DNA of 64,000 nucleotides from Lepidodermella squamata (GCA_047495785.1 JBLDXI010000025.1:558001-622000), one strand, 5' to 3'; shown: positions 32,041 through 44,934, counted from the first letter of the stretch. Notes: generated by a model from the letters alone, not told the origin. Numbers and translations: made by a program.

Positions 32041-35000
32041 GGTTGTCTACAGGAGATTTGACGGCTTATTGGCGGATTATTAAGGCGCAGGACGGCATGC
32101 GCCTCAGCGGGCTCGAACCGCTGTTAGCCGCTTGAAAACGCGGCCATTCACAGCAGAAGCGACTTTGTGCGGGGTGTGATGGATGGGATGATAAAATGGC
32201 TAACAACTGACGCAATCGTTGTAGCTTTTATGCAGGATATCCAACTCGTAAATTCTAAACAAAGAAAATAAAATTAGACTAATGCCAATCTGGGGATAGG
32301 ATGAAATATTAGACGCGCATCTGAGAGGAAATTCAAAAGGTGAAAGGAGAGTTCTAGAGTATCTCGTCGTTCAAAGCTGCCAAATTTTTCAGGGCTTTCC
32401 ATCCCATTTAAATTTGACAATTGTGGAGCCCAATACGATTCAAAAACCAATAAAAACCGCAAGGGCTACCTCATGAATCAAACGTAGAAGCAAATGTTTT
32501 CAAGAGAACTAATTTTGAAAATATTTTCTAATTTCGCTTCGCAAAATGCATCGCGTGCTAGGTTTTGAGGATCAAAGGAACCTTAGATTTGACGTCACAC
32601 AAGAGCGCTCTTCATGCTCGAGGCCCATGTAAAACAAAAGACACAAGTAATTTCTAAATAATAAGGAAAAGTGGGCTTAGCTCTTTAATATTTTTGCTGG
32701 CCTCGATCTTTCAAGTAATGCGGAAATGGCCACTTGGGCGAAACGGCATTGCAAAAAATGTCCACTTAAAAAATTGCTCTACAGCTAAGCGAAATTGCTG
32801 GAGGATCTTTCAGATGCTGTCCCAAATGTTTAAGATGAATGAAGGCAAGCTGCGATAGGCTACACCTCACGGCAATGTCCGTGAAAATCTAATCAAGTCG
32901 AATCTCTAGAAAAATTAGGCCTAAACCATTGTATATAGGAATAATCTTGTAACTGAAAACTGCGGCGCAGAGAATGCCTCGTTGCCCAGGTCAAATTGAA
33001 TTAGGACGAAGTATTCGTCGGGCAGAAGACAGCAAATATTTACTACGCCTAATGGAATAATGCGATCTCAGCCAAAAAATCGCAGTACCCTGGCTCGCTC
33101 CAATAGAGTTGCTAAAAAAGTATTTGTTAGATATATAGCTGCTGAAAATGTCGATTGGACATGCCAAGGGCCAAATTGAGTGTTCCAGCGCTAATAATTT
33201 CCCCACATTGAATTGTTGTGGTTAGCATTGAATAAAATTGGTGGTAGAAAATCAAGTAACCAGCCATATGTTCGCAATATAAATCGGAATACACGCAAAG
33301 ACTGATAGCAGATGTCATGAGAATGATTTACATGTTTGGCATTAATTCTATTTTCGTGCGAGTTTGAAATCGAGCCAAAGAATATTCTGAACGACTGAAT
33401 CATACTGGTGCATCCGCATCAATGCACTTTCATTCAGCGAGTTTAAAATTACTACGGTTTCCTGCCCGTATTTTTCAATGGCCACTTGTTATATACCGTT
33501 TTGGTAGCCATTTATATACCTATATTAAGTACAAATACAAGTATGTCATTAAGCTTCTGTTAGAGGCTAATCCAGCTTGGTTTAACATAAGACATAGCAG
33601 CTTTCGAAATCACGGAATTGAGATTAGACTATTAGTTTATCGCCCACTCAAGTCTTATATTCTCAAAAAATGATGAGAAAAAGGCCTCTAAGGTTAAGCT
33701 TGTAGGTTGGAAAAATCATCTGATATTGAGACTAGACAATAATGGGGTGTTCGCGTGGGGAGTGCACATTCCACATTTATTTAAGGGTTCTATCACTATA
33801 TATGAGGAACAAGCGTTCGATTTTATCAAAACATGAGTTTTGAGTTTCACGTTATTCTTGGAATTCCAACAAATGCACTTCAATATTAGACGCATGCTGC
33901 TCTCTAACCTTTAAGCGGTCAGCTTACAAGGCGTATTTCAGCCGACATATATCGATTCCCTGAATCGACTTAGCAAATCAGCTATGATTCCGATCTAAGC
34001 GATCTAGGCGGCCAACATCTGTTACACGGCCTACGTTATAGATCAGAAGGCATCATTGGACGTCGAATAATCAAATGGGTAGTGATTCAGAAGATGCTCA
34101 ATACAAAAAATAACGGGTAAAAAAATTCTAACTTGATAAAACTGATCTAATTAAAAGAAAGAGAGCGCATGAGTAAATAGTAGAGGTATTAGAGATAAAT
34201 GTTGGCAAAAGATTCTAGCTTCGATCGTCGCAAACTTGAGTGTTCCGAAAATGATCGAGAGCAAGAAGGTACGTTGATCTTTCCGCTTTCCCCAAATTTA
34301 TAAATAGCTATCATGATGGTGAACACCCACTCATTCGATTTTAGTGGGACAACGGATATAGAATTTGAGGATTAACCTTGCTAATCCAGTATGGAAAGGT
34401 AAATAGAAAGTTTTCAGATTAGGCTGAAGTTTCGGGTGGCCATCCCCATTAATTACGGGATAAAGATGCGTAAGTGAATTCAGCTGATAAACTTGGGACT
34501 CAAGTTGTAAAATGCGTTTAGCTTCGAGGCCATCGGCAGGAACAATGGGAGAAATTAACTTATAAGGCGACACAGGAGTGTGTGGCCAGGCCAAAAATTT
34601 TCGCTCGACCGATATCGCCTCCGCTGGCTGATGATACAGCATTTTAATAAGTCGCTATCGCGCGGTACCACTACGTGATTTATCGCTAAAAATTGGCGTC
34701 GCACCGGCTGGCGAGCAGAGGTGACGAGAGGGACGGCTCAAAAAACGGAATGCTCAGCGAGCGAAAAATTGTCAGACGCCCGCTCGCTCGCTCATTCATA
34801 GAACGGCGCACCGAGATAGAGCTAGCTTGCTGGAGAAAAAACCGGCAGCTATTCTCGCTACAAATAATGACTATCGATCGATGATGTGCGCACTTCTGCG
34901 GAAGAACAAAAGTCAGAGTTGGATGATGATGCAGAAACGCGCGCATCCCGAAAATACGAATTACAAGCGCGACAGCTGCTGCTGCGCGGCTATGTATTTT

Positions 35001-36589
35001 CGTTATTATTGCAACGTACAACAGTAGAAATACACGACGCCGCTATTTCTGATGTTTGTGCGCCGAAAAATATGTAATTTTTTTGTGTGTGCGCGCCGTT
35101 GGGCTCGGCTCGCGAAATAAGAAAGACGCTGCCAATCGATCGATTTGTCGCGCTAGCGCCGGCGAAGTGGTCAGCAGCCAGCGAGAGGTCTAATGCGCGA
35201 TGTTCTCTCGAGCTGCAGCAAATGTGTTTACGCGCACTGTGGACAAACACGCGCGCGCGCGGCTGTGGTTCCGTTTGCGAGAATATACGAATGAATCTGC
35301 GCATTCATCGTCACACATTTGTGAATGACATCGATTTCGCCTGGCTAGCTCATTATACGGACGATTAGGCTATTGTCGTATGTTTTTCAAGAATGGGACA
35401 CAATTGAATTGCAGCGACTAAGGTCATTGCTATAACTAGGAAATCAGAACAAGAAGGATAACAGCGTGGTTTTTGGAGCAAAACATGTCTTCGTGTTAGT
35501 ATTTTTATATTTCAGACAAAAACGACACATTATATCGCCTAACACATTAAAATGAGATAGAAATGAGGTGAACGAATAAGATTAAATAGCATAATTAACT
35601 ATGCAATGCGTGGATTTCGAGTTTTATTAGTTTGGCTTTTTGGGTGCGAATGAAGATATGGCAATTAAGATCCGAATTGAGACACCTTAACCCGGTTTCA
35701 ACGGATCGCACCAAGGAATCTGCATCCAGGGCGCAATCGGCTGCAAAATAAAAATAGGAAAGTTAAGTCAGTCCGAGACCTTTTCAATTTGAAAATTCTG
35801 AGGACGGTTGACTGCGGGTCTGATCTTTCCGGAAGTCTTATCTTCTTAAGTCTTTTCTTATCATTTCAAGTCATGGAATTGATACGGGTTCCATTAATTA
35901 ATGATTAAGGGGAATCAAGTATTCTTTATCTTCCAGAACAAATATAGCGACGCTAAAGGGTAACCTCGAGCAAATCCGAAAATTCGACATCAACATTTTG
36001 GGAGTGTTCCTTTCAAATCTGTGATATCCGCGAATATTGAAAACGCCTGAGAAATGGCTTCTGACGTGTTCATAAATGAGTCTTGTTAGCTTTACAGGAG
36101 GGTTTGAATGTTACAATGACATCTGAGAAGCTCTAGACTCTAGAAAGTTGTTCAGCAGGTCGAATACTTCAGCGTTTTTGGTCAACTGTTGCCAACGATG
36201 AGAAAAGGCGCCTTGTGCTAATCCTTGATCCTGCAATGAGGCTAGGTGCGCGGCTATTATCGTCGTGAAATCTCCTGGTCGAGACCGGTTCTAACAAGAA
36301 TAATTAGAAGACATACTCAGCGTGAGTGTGTTACGGGTGACACCTGAGACATCCAGCCCAAGAAGCCACGTGATAAATTAGAGACTAGGCTGCTAAAAAA
36401 GCTCATAACATATCCCCAAAAGCAACAATTGTTTATTTCTATATTTCATTACATGTTGGGATAAGAAGCGTGATAAAATTAGGTACATGAATACTTTTAA
36501 TGGGCTGCAAAATTAACGATATTGAATTTCTTCTTCTGTCTTTATTCATAATTTATTAAGCGAGGAGAATTATCATAGTTAAACAAAAT
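32041..36589. other. 4.5-kb intergenic region
   Basis: Mostly AT-rich. 34.69-35.37 kb is distinctly GC/CpG-rich, with a CG dinucleotide run (GCGCGCGCGC near 35260). It may be a regulatory or 5' exon region for the TASK gene, but no exon could be defined. A - strand retroelement fragment lies at 34331-34642. No other gene recognised. Confidence 0.45.
34331..34642 (-). pseudogene. Possible BEL/Pao integrase-region fragment
   Basis: A 103-codon - strand frame reads LNSLTHLYPVINGDGHPKL ... LKTFYLPFHTGLARLIL. This resembles the stretch just before the integrase zinc-binding region of Pao/BEL polyproteins (L.P..D..G..R..GRL ... PilLP...hltrLiv). The HHCC motif itself is not present and no LTRs were seen, so this is a short relic and the call is tentative. 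Confidence 0.35.
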
Positions 36590-38986
36590 ATGGAGAGCAT
36601 TATCGCCCTAATTTGTGTTTTATCAGGCTTTGTTCTTGTCGAACGAAATGACGCCTCAAAAGCTAAACTACTGCTTCCAGTCATGGTCGGCGGCGGGGAA
36701 GCAACCAACGCTACATTCTACGCTCTTGCCGACTACGTCAACAACAGATCTGACATATTGAGTGGCTTCGAAATAATTCCATACCCTTTCGAAGACGATG
36801 ATGCTTTCGTGTTGAATGTAAAAGCTCGAGAGATTCTAGAGGCTGAATTGCCTGAAGACACATTCATGTCCCCCCTATTGATCGGCCCCGATGGAGGCTG
36901 TGATTTGACAGCTGGGACGTTTCGAGGCATAAACATGGTCATGGTATGCTAAAACAAGTTATCTTAATAGCATAATTTGACTTTATTCCACTTTCAGGTC
37001 ACTCATAATTGTGCCGGACCTTATGTCAACTCGCGGCGTTCTAGATTTTTCAACAACTTGTACTCAACCCTCGGCTCACAGGACGCTTACAAATATGCCG
37101 TGCTCGAGGCCGTCCGAAGCCTGGGCAAGTGGCGCCAGGTCGGTATTTTCTACTCGTGGTGGCTTCGTGAGAATGCGATGGCTGCTCGCAATCTGTTCAG
37201 CGTCTTAACCAGCAATGCAATAACGGTTAAAGAGTTTGTAGCTGTTGAAAGATTCGACCTCGCAAGTGATGACGATTTTAAGGCACTTCTCGATGTCCGC
37301 ATAGTAATCTTCTATCCACAAGGTGCGAAAGAATGCCTGTATTTCCTGTGCCGGGCCTATTCTTTAGGAATTCGAGCACCGCATTACCATTTTATAACAG
37401 CCATTCCTGCTTGTCTGACGATAGGCATTGAGCAGGGAATTCCAGGTTGTAGCCGTGAAGTTTCCAACCTGCAACTCTCTGCCACGTTTTTCGTCGGAAT
37501 TCCTCCCATCCCGTTTTCGTTCCCCGATCAATCGAGTTTGGGGCTTACCCGAGAAACCTTTGACCAACTCCTAGATGATAAGCTATCAATCTATCCGTAT
37601 CAGGTTTTCGACTATTCTGTTCGCTATGCCTGCCATGATGCAATGATGGCGGCAGTAATGGTCCTTAATCGCACAGAATCAACGTTGAGGACAGAATACA
37701 ACTTTTCGCTAAGTGACTACGCAGATCCAAGTAGGAAAAGTATTGTGTACAAAATTGCGAATCGAAGTGCAGCTCAGATGGATTTGGTCGGCTTTAGAAA
37801 CCCTAGAATTCAAAGGGACCAACATGGCGAAATGTTCCAAGACATTTCAATAATGCAACCTTATAATTCGAAGCCTCGATTAGTCGCTCACGTTGCTTAC
37901 GGCGACGATTTGGAGTCGTTTTCTTTCAAACTCGACGCGCCGCCAATCTGGGCTACTCGTAGCGGAGAAGCTCCGAAGGATTTATCAATCATAGAAAGGA
38001 GAATCGGGTATTGTGGCGAGGGTATAAATGCGTCAGTAGCCTGTTTGTCTGCGTTTCTTTGCCTAATCCAAGCATTGCTGATGAGATCCGCAGTAAACTT
38101 CAAAGCGGAAATATTCTGGAAAAACTGGAAGAAATATGTAGTTTTCTTAGCGTGTCTTTCTATGAATGGATCAGCGGTTTTCCTAACTGTTGGCCACGAT
38201 TATGCGCCAGTTTCTGAATGCAAATGGCGACCATTTCTATCGGGCACGGTTTTTAGCATCTTTAATAGCTTAATTTTCAGTCAGCTAATGGTCTACAGCA
38301 TGTTCGTCCGGGTAAGGACCTACCGCGTCTATAATAGAGGTATTCGTTACATTAACAATTTCGCGAACTTGAAGATACACGTTCGAGTTCGACCGAGTTA
38401 CCAACATAATGAAACTACAGGTATAGTCATTCAAAGGCGCGTTTCCATCCTCCAAAGCAATATGTATCAAAACGAGTTGCAAATGATACAAAGTCTTGGC
38501 GTGGTCCTGGGCATCAATGTGATAGCCCTATTTTTATGGATTATCAAAGAACCGATGCGGTTAATGCTCTTCAAAAGTCCCGTTACTTTTGACGACGTGA
38601 CCGACACGTATTTTCAACTCGATGTCATGTTTTGTAGCTCTGAAAATCTCAGCTACTCGCTAGGTGCTATTCTTACTTTTAACTTAGCACTTCTACTACT
38701 AGCGAATATGTTCTCGCTTGATCTTAGGCGACGAACTATGCCTAATGAATTTGCGCTCAGTTGTAAGCTAATCAGATTAGCTGCTGTGAATGCACTGACG
38801 CTGCTAGCTGCCGGGGTGGTTGTACTAGTCTCGATTGCGACGTCCAACAAGCCGTGCGTGGTCAACGCAGGATTAGCTTTCATCGAACTCATTTATTCCG
38901 GATTCATGAGCTGCATTTTGTTGTTGCCTGTTACTGTGAAGGCAGTGAAGCTAGACGCTGTTGTCAGCTCAGGGAATGATTGCTAG
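36590..38986 (+). CDS. Divergent GABA-B-like class C receptor, copy 1
   Basis: Two exons, 36590-36943 and 36998-38986, separated by a 54-bp phase 0 intron; 780 residues. A signal peptide (1-20) leads into a periplasmic-binding-protein-like ectodomain: LLPVMVGGGEATNATFYALA, then GPDGGCDLTAG and RGINMVM before the intron, then CAGPYVNSRRSRFFNNLYS and KWRQVGIFYSWW. After PKDLSIIERRIGYCG the protein becomes a seven-helix domain of class C type: a CKWR motif opens helix 3, SQLMVYSMFVRVRTYRVY follows it, IIKEPM closes helix 5, and LLLPVTVKAVKL ends helix 7. There is no cysteine-rich linker domain, as in GABA-B receptors. The C-tail is very short and has no coiled coil. Ligand unknown. The ectodomain half is nearly identical to copy 2. 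A poly(A) signal lies at 39101-39106. Confidence 0.8.
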
Positions 38987-39184
38987 CTATGGATTCCTTT
39001 GTGCTTAAGAATAAGTGAGAACTAGTGTCTATTGCAACGGCCGAACGATAACAATTGATTAGTCGGACTATCCACTTCCGAAGATTGTGAAAAACACTGG
39101 AATAAAACCAAATAGCAGGCAAACAAGGCAATCCAAGTAGTAGAGAAATGACGATTCGTGCAGCTGAGTGGCTTCTTTGATATG

Positions 39185-39444
39185 TGAAGGGTTGATATCC
39201 CCGACCTGGTTCGGGGGTAGAGCAGCAATTAGACTGAATGTGCTGATACAAAAGGCAGTTTAGTAAAGCAGGTCAACTCGAATGATTTATTATTATTATT
39301 GGATTGCTTTTATAGCCATTAAGGCGCGAAATAAATAATTAAATAATTACATAATAATGAAAGGCGACACGCGCTATTACTGACACGAGCGCTGAGCTGG
39401 AAATTAATGATGAAACGGGCAGAGAGCACCTAACGACCCTCTCA
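39185..39444. repeat. Left 260-bp LTR
   Basis: Terminal repeat with a short hairpin near its start (CCCCGA ... TCGGGG) and an AATAAA at 39330-39335 that could serve as poly(A) signal in one orientation. Identical to 41742-42001. Confidence 0.8.
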
Positions 39445-39669
39445 TATGCCCCTTTCCCCACAAGAAAACGTCTTACGTTTTTATCAAAACGATAGATCAC
39501 GGAGAAAATAGATTGTAATATTCATAAACAGTTAAGAATGATATGAGATATCAACGGAGATCAGCTTCAGCTGAGGTAGCTATCGATTAGTTAGTCAGAC
39601 CGCCGTCGTATGCAACTGTTCGAGTTCCTTGCCGAGTTTGATCGAGTTTGATCGATGCTTGTCGTCAGC

Positions 39670-39740
39670 TTGAACGGGAACGGGAACGGCGAACGGCCCC
39701 GGCGAACGGCCCCGGCGAACGGCTTGACGGGTGGGTTGAC
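39670..39740. repeat. GC-rich tandem repeat inside the LTR element
   Basis: GAACGG units, then three imperfect copies of CGGCGAACGGCCC, a sharp GC island in otherwise AT-rich DNA. A second simple repeat, ACATTTC units, lies at about 40200-40233. Confidence 0.6.
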
Positions 39741-41478
39741 GGTGACGTAGCAGCAATGGGAAGCTATCCGAGACTTTTAGCTTTCAAACAAGATTTTTGA
39801 CCTTTGCGCGATGCAACATCGAATTCACACACCACACAGGCTGGTGTCGCATGCAGACATCATTTCTGTATCAACCATGCACGTTCTTAACTGCGATACC
39901 ACAACAGATTCACTCTGTTAGCAGCCATCGCCACATCCTTATAACACCTATGATGACGGAGCTACTGCCCCAACAGATTCCTTTCTGTCAGCTGTCATCA
40001 GACTTTCTCACTTCAACAAGTGAGACGATTTCATTTCTTCCACTTTCCTGGGCAAATGACACGAGAGCATTTTGGTAGTTACGAAGATCTAGCCTTGTTA
40101 CTCCGTTGCCATCAAGAGAAGGAGTTGAACCATGAAATATCTAAAGCCTTAACTCGCCTAACTAAGAGCTCACATAGCCCAAACACACTTCACTTTTCAA
40201 ATTTCACTTTTCACATTTCACATTTCACATTTCATTGCAAACCTCAGTCTCAGCGAGACATATCTGAAATTTCTGATAGGTACGAAGGTCTATGCAGTTT
40301 CAGCTGTCGTCGCCAAGTCTAGGCTCATATTCGGCTCCCTGGTACCAAAGGGTTGGCCGAATATCTAGGTCAAACAATCCTTTACAACGCTCATATTATA
40401 GCTTTTATCTCTTTCAAATTCTTCACACGATTTTTCACACACTCTCGTATCGCATCTGTCATGAGCTGTTAGCTTCATGAGTGAGTTCACATGACAGTTT
40501 TCGACCGTATTGCCATTAATGTTAAAGTTCTTGAGCATTGGCCGTGTTGAAGTTATGAGCCATGTTCATCCACTGATGATTCTAAGAGTCAAATCGCGTC
40601 AAAAAAAATTACAGTCATCGGACTTCAGATATTTTCCTTTAAGCGAGATTGATTTTTACCTCCAAGGTTATTTTTTTCGTTTATTCACGATAAAAAACTG
40701 GGTTTTTCGAGTTCAATAAAAAGGAAATTCGATTAAAGAAAATAGTTTAACAATATTATGAATGAATTTACGACGCGTGCCAAATGAAAATTGCACTGCC
40801 ATCGACGGCGAAAGATTGAATATTTACACTAGTTTTTTTTTACGAGAATGGTTTTATTTACATCGTCGATTCGAAGCGCTAATACGCTTCCGCCTCGGAG
40901 CCCACTGATTTCTTTTGATAACGGCAGAAAATGTTATCATTTGTCACTCTGTTGACTTTCAGTATTTCCATTTGCGAGATGAATAGGGTCAGCTGCTTTT
41001 ACCAGCTCTTTTATGGAGACTTGAACAACGTGTGGGTTTATGTGAACGGCGTTTGGTTTTACTTCCGGATTAGCCATTTTCTCACCATCGGAATCAATAT
41101 TGTCCCGGTTCATCGACCCAGACTTTTCATAGCTGGTCAAGTCAACTTCATTCATTTCAAGTCAACCGAAGTGCTTTCACAGATAATCCAGATGATTTAC
41201 AGAAGATGGTTATCACGACTTTTGAGCCTTCTGAAATAGATTTATCTTTTTCGAGAAAGCTTGTTAAAATTATTTGCATGTCGAGTGATAGTTTCTACCA
41301 AAATTGCTTCGGAGGCTAGCTGCTCTATATGGCACCAGACTCAACAATTTTGAGACTAGCTAAGAGAAGAGTTAACATGTTTTTAAATTTGGTGACATAA
41401 TTTACAAGCGAAAAGCAACAAAAAGCGGAAAGTCAGTGAAACAGACAGCCTTTAGTTTATAGGCAAATACAATCGAGG

Positions 41479-41683
41479 GACTGGAATTTCCTTCAGTCCT
41501 AGAGCTTTAAATTTGGCTGGATTGGCCTCTATTGAAAGAGAATAGTAAAATGGGCTGGAATTTCCTTCAGCCTTGAAATATCTGCTGGAATGACCTTAAG
41601 CTTTACTTGACTGGAATGGCCTTCAGTCTCTATTATTTATCGACTGGAATTTCCTTCAGTCGCTAACAGCTTACCACTGTTAG
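41479..41683. repeat. Array of 20-nt mini-hairpins in LTR element
   Basis: Copies of the unit GACTGGAATTTCCTTCAGTC or variants occur at 41479-41498, 41553-41572, 41584-41601, 41609-41628 and 41642-41661. Each is an inverted repeat whose ends pair. Copy 2 reads GGCTG...CAGCC, a compensatory A-T to G-C change that keeps the stem. A different hairpin (CTAACAG...CTGTTAG) follows at 41663-41683. Confidence 0.7.
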
Positions 41684-41741
41684 AAAAACGTACCTGGTGA
41701 TGATGGGGTCGATCGTTGATCGAGCGGAGTCTCAGCGCCAC

Positions 41742-42001
41742 TGAAGGGTTGATATCCCCGACCTGGTTCGGGGGTAGAGCAGCAATTAGACTGAATGTGC
41801 TGATACAAAAGGCAGTTTAGTAAAGCAGGTCAACTCGAATGATTTATTATTATTATTGGATTGCTTTTATAGCCATTAAGGCGCGAAATAAATAATTAAA
41901 TAATTACATAATAATGAAAGGCGACACGCGCTATTACTGACACGAGCGCTGAGCTGGAAATTAATGATGAAACGGGCAGAGAGCACCTAACGACCCTCTC
42001 A
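41742..42001. repeat. Right 260-bp LTR
   Basis: Exact direct copy of 39185-39444 by eye, followed immediately by the target duplication ATATG. Confidence 0.8.
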
Positions 42002-42480
42002 ATATGCCTCCCCAATAGTGTAGTCCTTGCACTGTCTAAGACAAGCGCGTGTCCCCGTTGTGCCGGCGCCTTATTTGTCATGTCTGTTTGTTGTCGATAT
42101 CAGGGGACTGAAGCAGCAATTCGGGCTAGCCGCTGAAACTTGGCGTTCATAAGTTTAACGTGTTCCTATAAAATTGGGTGCGGCGAGTTCAGTTTTGAAC
42201 GATTAACGAGTTTTGTATCATTGATTTTACCCTTATTTTCATATTTTCTTATTTTCTATTTTCGCGCAATTCTACATTTTAATTATGTACACTTTAGGCA
42301 CAAATTCCCCTTAAATAGAATTTAATACTGTTAGCTAGCAGACAAGCATACATTAGTTTCTTTATCAAAGCCTTAGTCCTAGATAGTTCTGTGATGAATA
42401 ATACTTGAATGAATTATAAACGACAATTCAAGACCTGCTGCTTGTGACAACAAGATTGTTGAATTGTAATATATTTGTAT

Positions 42481-42616
42481 GATATAGCTCGAGTAAAGAG
42501 TCTATATCTGAACGGAGCCGGCCGTGATTTACGAATCGGAACGAGTCGCAGACGAGTGGAGATGTGTAAATCGAGTACGGCGAGTTCAGATATAGACGAT
42601 TTACGAGTGCTGTATC
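42481..42616 (-). repeat. 136-bp palindromic repeat, copy d
   Basis: Begins GATATAGC and ends GCTGTATC. Its two halves are imperfect reverse complements (TATATCTGAACGGAGCCGGC near the left, GGCGAGTTCAGATATAGAC near the right). Related to 59645-59780, 60842-60977 and 61040-61175, all 136 bp. Confidence 0.7.
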
Positions 42617-43017
42617 AAAAAATATTGCATGAGCACATCTACTAACACTATATTTTTGAAACGAATGCCATATTTTAATCGACCGGTCACTCACTTCGAT
42701 CACGCATTTCTTGGTATTTTAGCAGCAAAATGCTGCGTCATGGAGTTCTTTTTCTGCAGAAAAAACTGGGCGGGCTTTATAAATACCATCGCTAATTTGC
42801 CGAATTTCATTATCAACATTTTCTTTTCATCAGCTTTATTCTCATTCTCAAGTGAAATGGCTGCGGATAATTTCTCCCTGCCCAGGCGGTTTCATGGTGA
42901 TCATTTCAGCCATCGTGGCACAAGACCCTTGTAAGTTGAATTTTACAGGCTGATGCTGGCTATTGCTCTTGACTACAAATTTAATCGATTTTCACTTTCA
43001 GCTGGCTACAAGTCTAA

Positions 43018-43236
43018 TCCAAAAGTTGCTACGAAAAAGTAGGCAAATACGAAAACACTGTTGGCGGCACGCGGAATAAGATTAAAAGCGCCCAGGAGAG
43101 CGCTGACATTTGCAACACAATCAAGCAATGTCGCGCTATCGCGTACTTCGGCATATCCCTTAACTGTGTTATGGTTAACAATTGCGCCAACAAGGCCAAC
43201 CTCGCTTTCGGAGAAGCGGCTTTCGTGAAGAACTGA
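43018..43236 (+). pseudogene. PAN/apple-like coding remnant or unannotated exon
   Basis: An open frame without ATG encodes SCYEKVGKYENTVGG, then SAQESADICNTIKQCRAIAY and LNCVMVNNC and stops at 43234-43236. The spacing of cysteines with CRAIAY in the middle resembles PAN/apple domains (C...Y......C...C..Y...C.L). A candidate first exon, MVIISAIVAQDP (42894-42930, GTAAGT donor), would join at TTTCAG before 43003, but that join runs into a stop unless a frameshift near 43045 is assumed. It is therefore either a broken gene or an exon with another partner. Confidence 0.35.
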
Positions 43237-44934
43237 TGTGATGCAGAGCAGTATTCGCGCTGAGAGAAGTATATTCAGATGCAGAATGCAGAAGTAGCTA
43301 TATTCACTTTATGAAGCCATGATGTAACATTTCGTCAACATTCATTCGTCAATTCATAGCTTTGTTGTTCTTGGCTGCTTCGGAGTGGAGAATGAAGGAA
43401 ATCAAGGCTTCTAAGTAACATACTGCATTTTCGATCAAACTTCGATGAAATGTAGATGCCAGCACATTTTCAAGGCGCCAATTCACTTTCGGCGTAAAAT
43501 CTGCCAATTCAAAGCTTGCCCTTTGATAACAGTACGCAGTACAAAATGAATTTGATTACAGCACGAAATACCACGACTGCTATCGTGAGAAGAAACGAGC
43601 CTGCTAGAACCCTATCGCAGTGAACAGTGAACAGGTTGCCGAAGAAAGCGGATCTCGTGGCCTTAGCAGTTCTCGTGGCCGCGGCAGTTTGGTTAAGCCC
43701 CCTTCGGGGATATCGACTCAAGTTGCAATAGGACTCTAGAAAACGGCCTATGAAACTAGCGCTCGTTTGATTTCTACCGCTTGTACACTACATTTTGTTG
43801 TTGTACAAATCGCTTGAGCAAATGGCATGAGGCTATCGGCTATCCCTATCGCAGCATTTCTGCAATTCTTCTGGCGCAATACGCAAGATTAAATTAACGA
43901 CAGCGTTAAGCACGGCTTTGATCGATTCATAAATTCAACACTGCAGCCGCTTGAATTAGCAGAGTTACGTCGCGGTCGTTGAGATCACGATGTTCTGCGA
44001 TTAAGCAGTATTTTGGATATGATGGTGAATTCGCCGTATGCCGGATTTATGTCAAGTTCAAGTCCAGTTCGAACTCGGACTCTTGACAATATTAATCCCT
44101 ATTATTTAGTGACGTTAATGACATTCGACCTTTTACGCCGATTCTGAATATCTAATTTGTTTCCAGAGTTCCTGGCACAGTAATTACTATCAACTAGGGA
44201 TCACGCTATATTGATCCAGTTCCTCAAATAAAGGCACATTCTACATTCCATTGGCTTTCAGGAGAAGCTCGATACGCATAGCGGGCAAGCTGCGATGCCT
44301 TGCAACTCAGCAAATTTAATCTATACTAGCTTTGCGCTTTTCTTGCACCCCACGTTGTACTGATTTCACTTGCGAATCTCTTGTCACGTGATCGGAGACG
44401 GCGGGTGGTGCCCACGAAATAATCTGTCAACTCCGAAAAATGAGATTCGTCACCATGTTTCGATTCACCATGTTAAAAAATAAGCGCATGGCTTGGAAAA
44501 ATTGCTTTTAGGAGATTGCTTTTCTGAGTGCACTTGCTATCGACGGCTATCATTCAATTTCAATAGCGCTCGTAAACACAGCTTCAGATATTTCAATTAA
44601 CAACCTTATTCGAGACAAGCATTCAGAATCTGTGTCGAGTGACATGCAATAAAGCAGCAGCAAGATCTTCCATGTAACTTGATAATCGAGTCGATGGGAG
44701 ATTTCGAGAATTCGACAATTTAACAGCCACAGCCATCTGACATCAGTTTTGATTCTAAGAAGGCGAGGCGGCTAGCCGGATTAAATTAGCTACCCAACTA
44801 TTTAGGTTGGGTTCATAATTAACTCTATTCAACTTCTCTTACCGTCACTGAGGAATTGCTGCATCGAGGCTCAGCATTTTACCACCTCACGCGAAGTTGA
44901 GACAATATCAGGGGTTATATTAGATATCTTCGAA

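Larger units (their letters stand above)
39185..42001. mobile_element. Non-autonomous LTR element (2817 bp)
   Basis: Two 260-bp direct repeats, identical by eye, begin TGAAGGG and end CCTCTCA, thus 5'-TG...CA-3'. They bound 2.3 kb of sequence. The whole is flanked by the 5-bp direct repeat ATATG (39180-39184 and 42002-42006), as expected for integrase-mediated insertion. Identical LTRs indicate a young insertion. The interior has no gag, protease, RT or integrase reading frame. I also see no clear tRNA primer-binding site after the first LTR and no polypurine tract before the second. It is best described as a TRIM/LARD-like element mobilised in trans. It sits between receptor copies 1 and 2. 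Confidence 0.8.
42002..44934. other. Intergenic region upstream of receptor copy 2
   Basis: 2.9 kb. Contains one copy of the 136-bp palindromic repeat (42481-42616) and a possible PAN-like coding remnant (43018-43236). The rest shows no gene I recognise. Confidence 0.45.
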
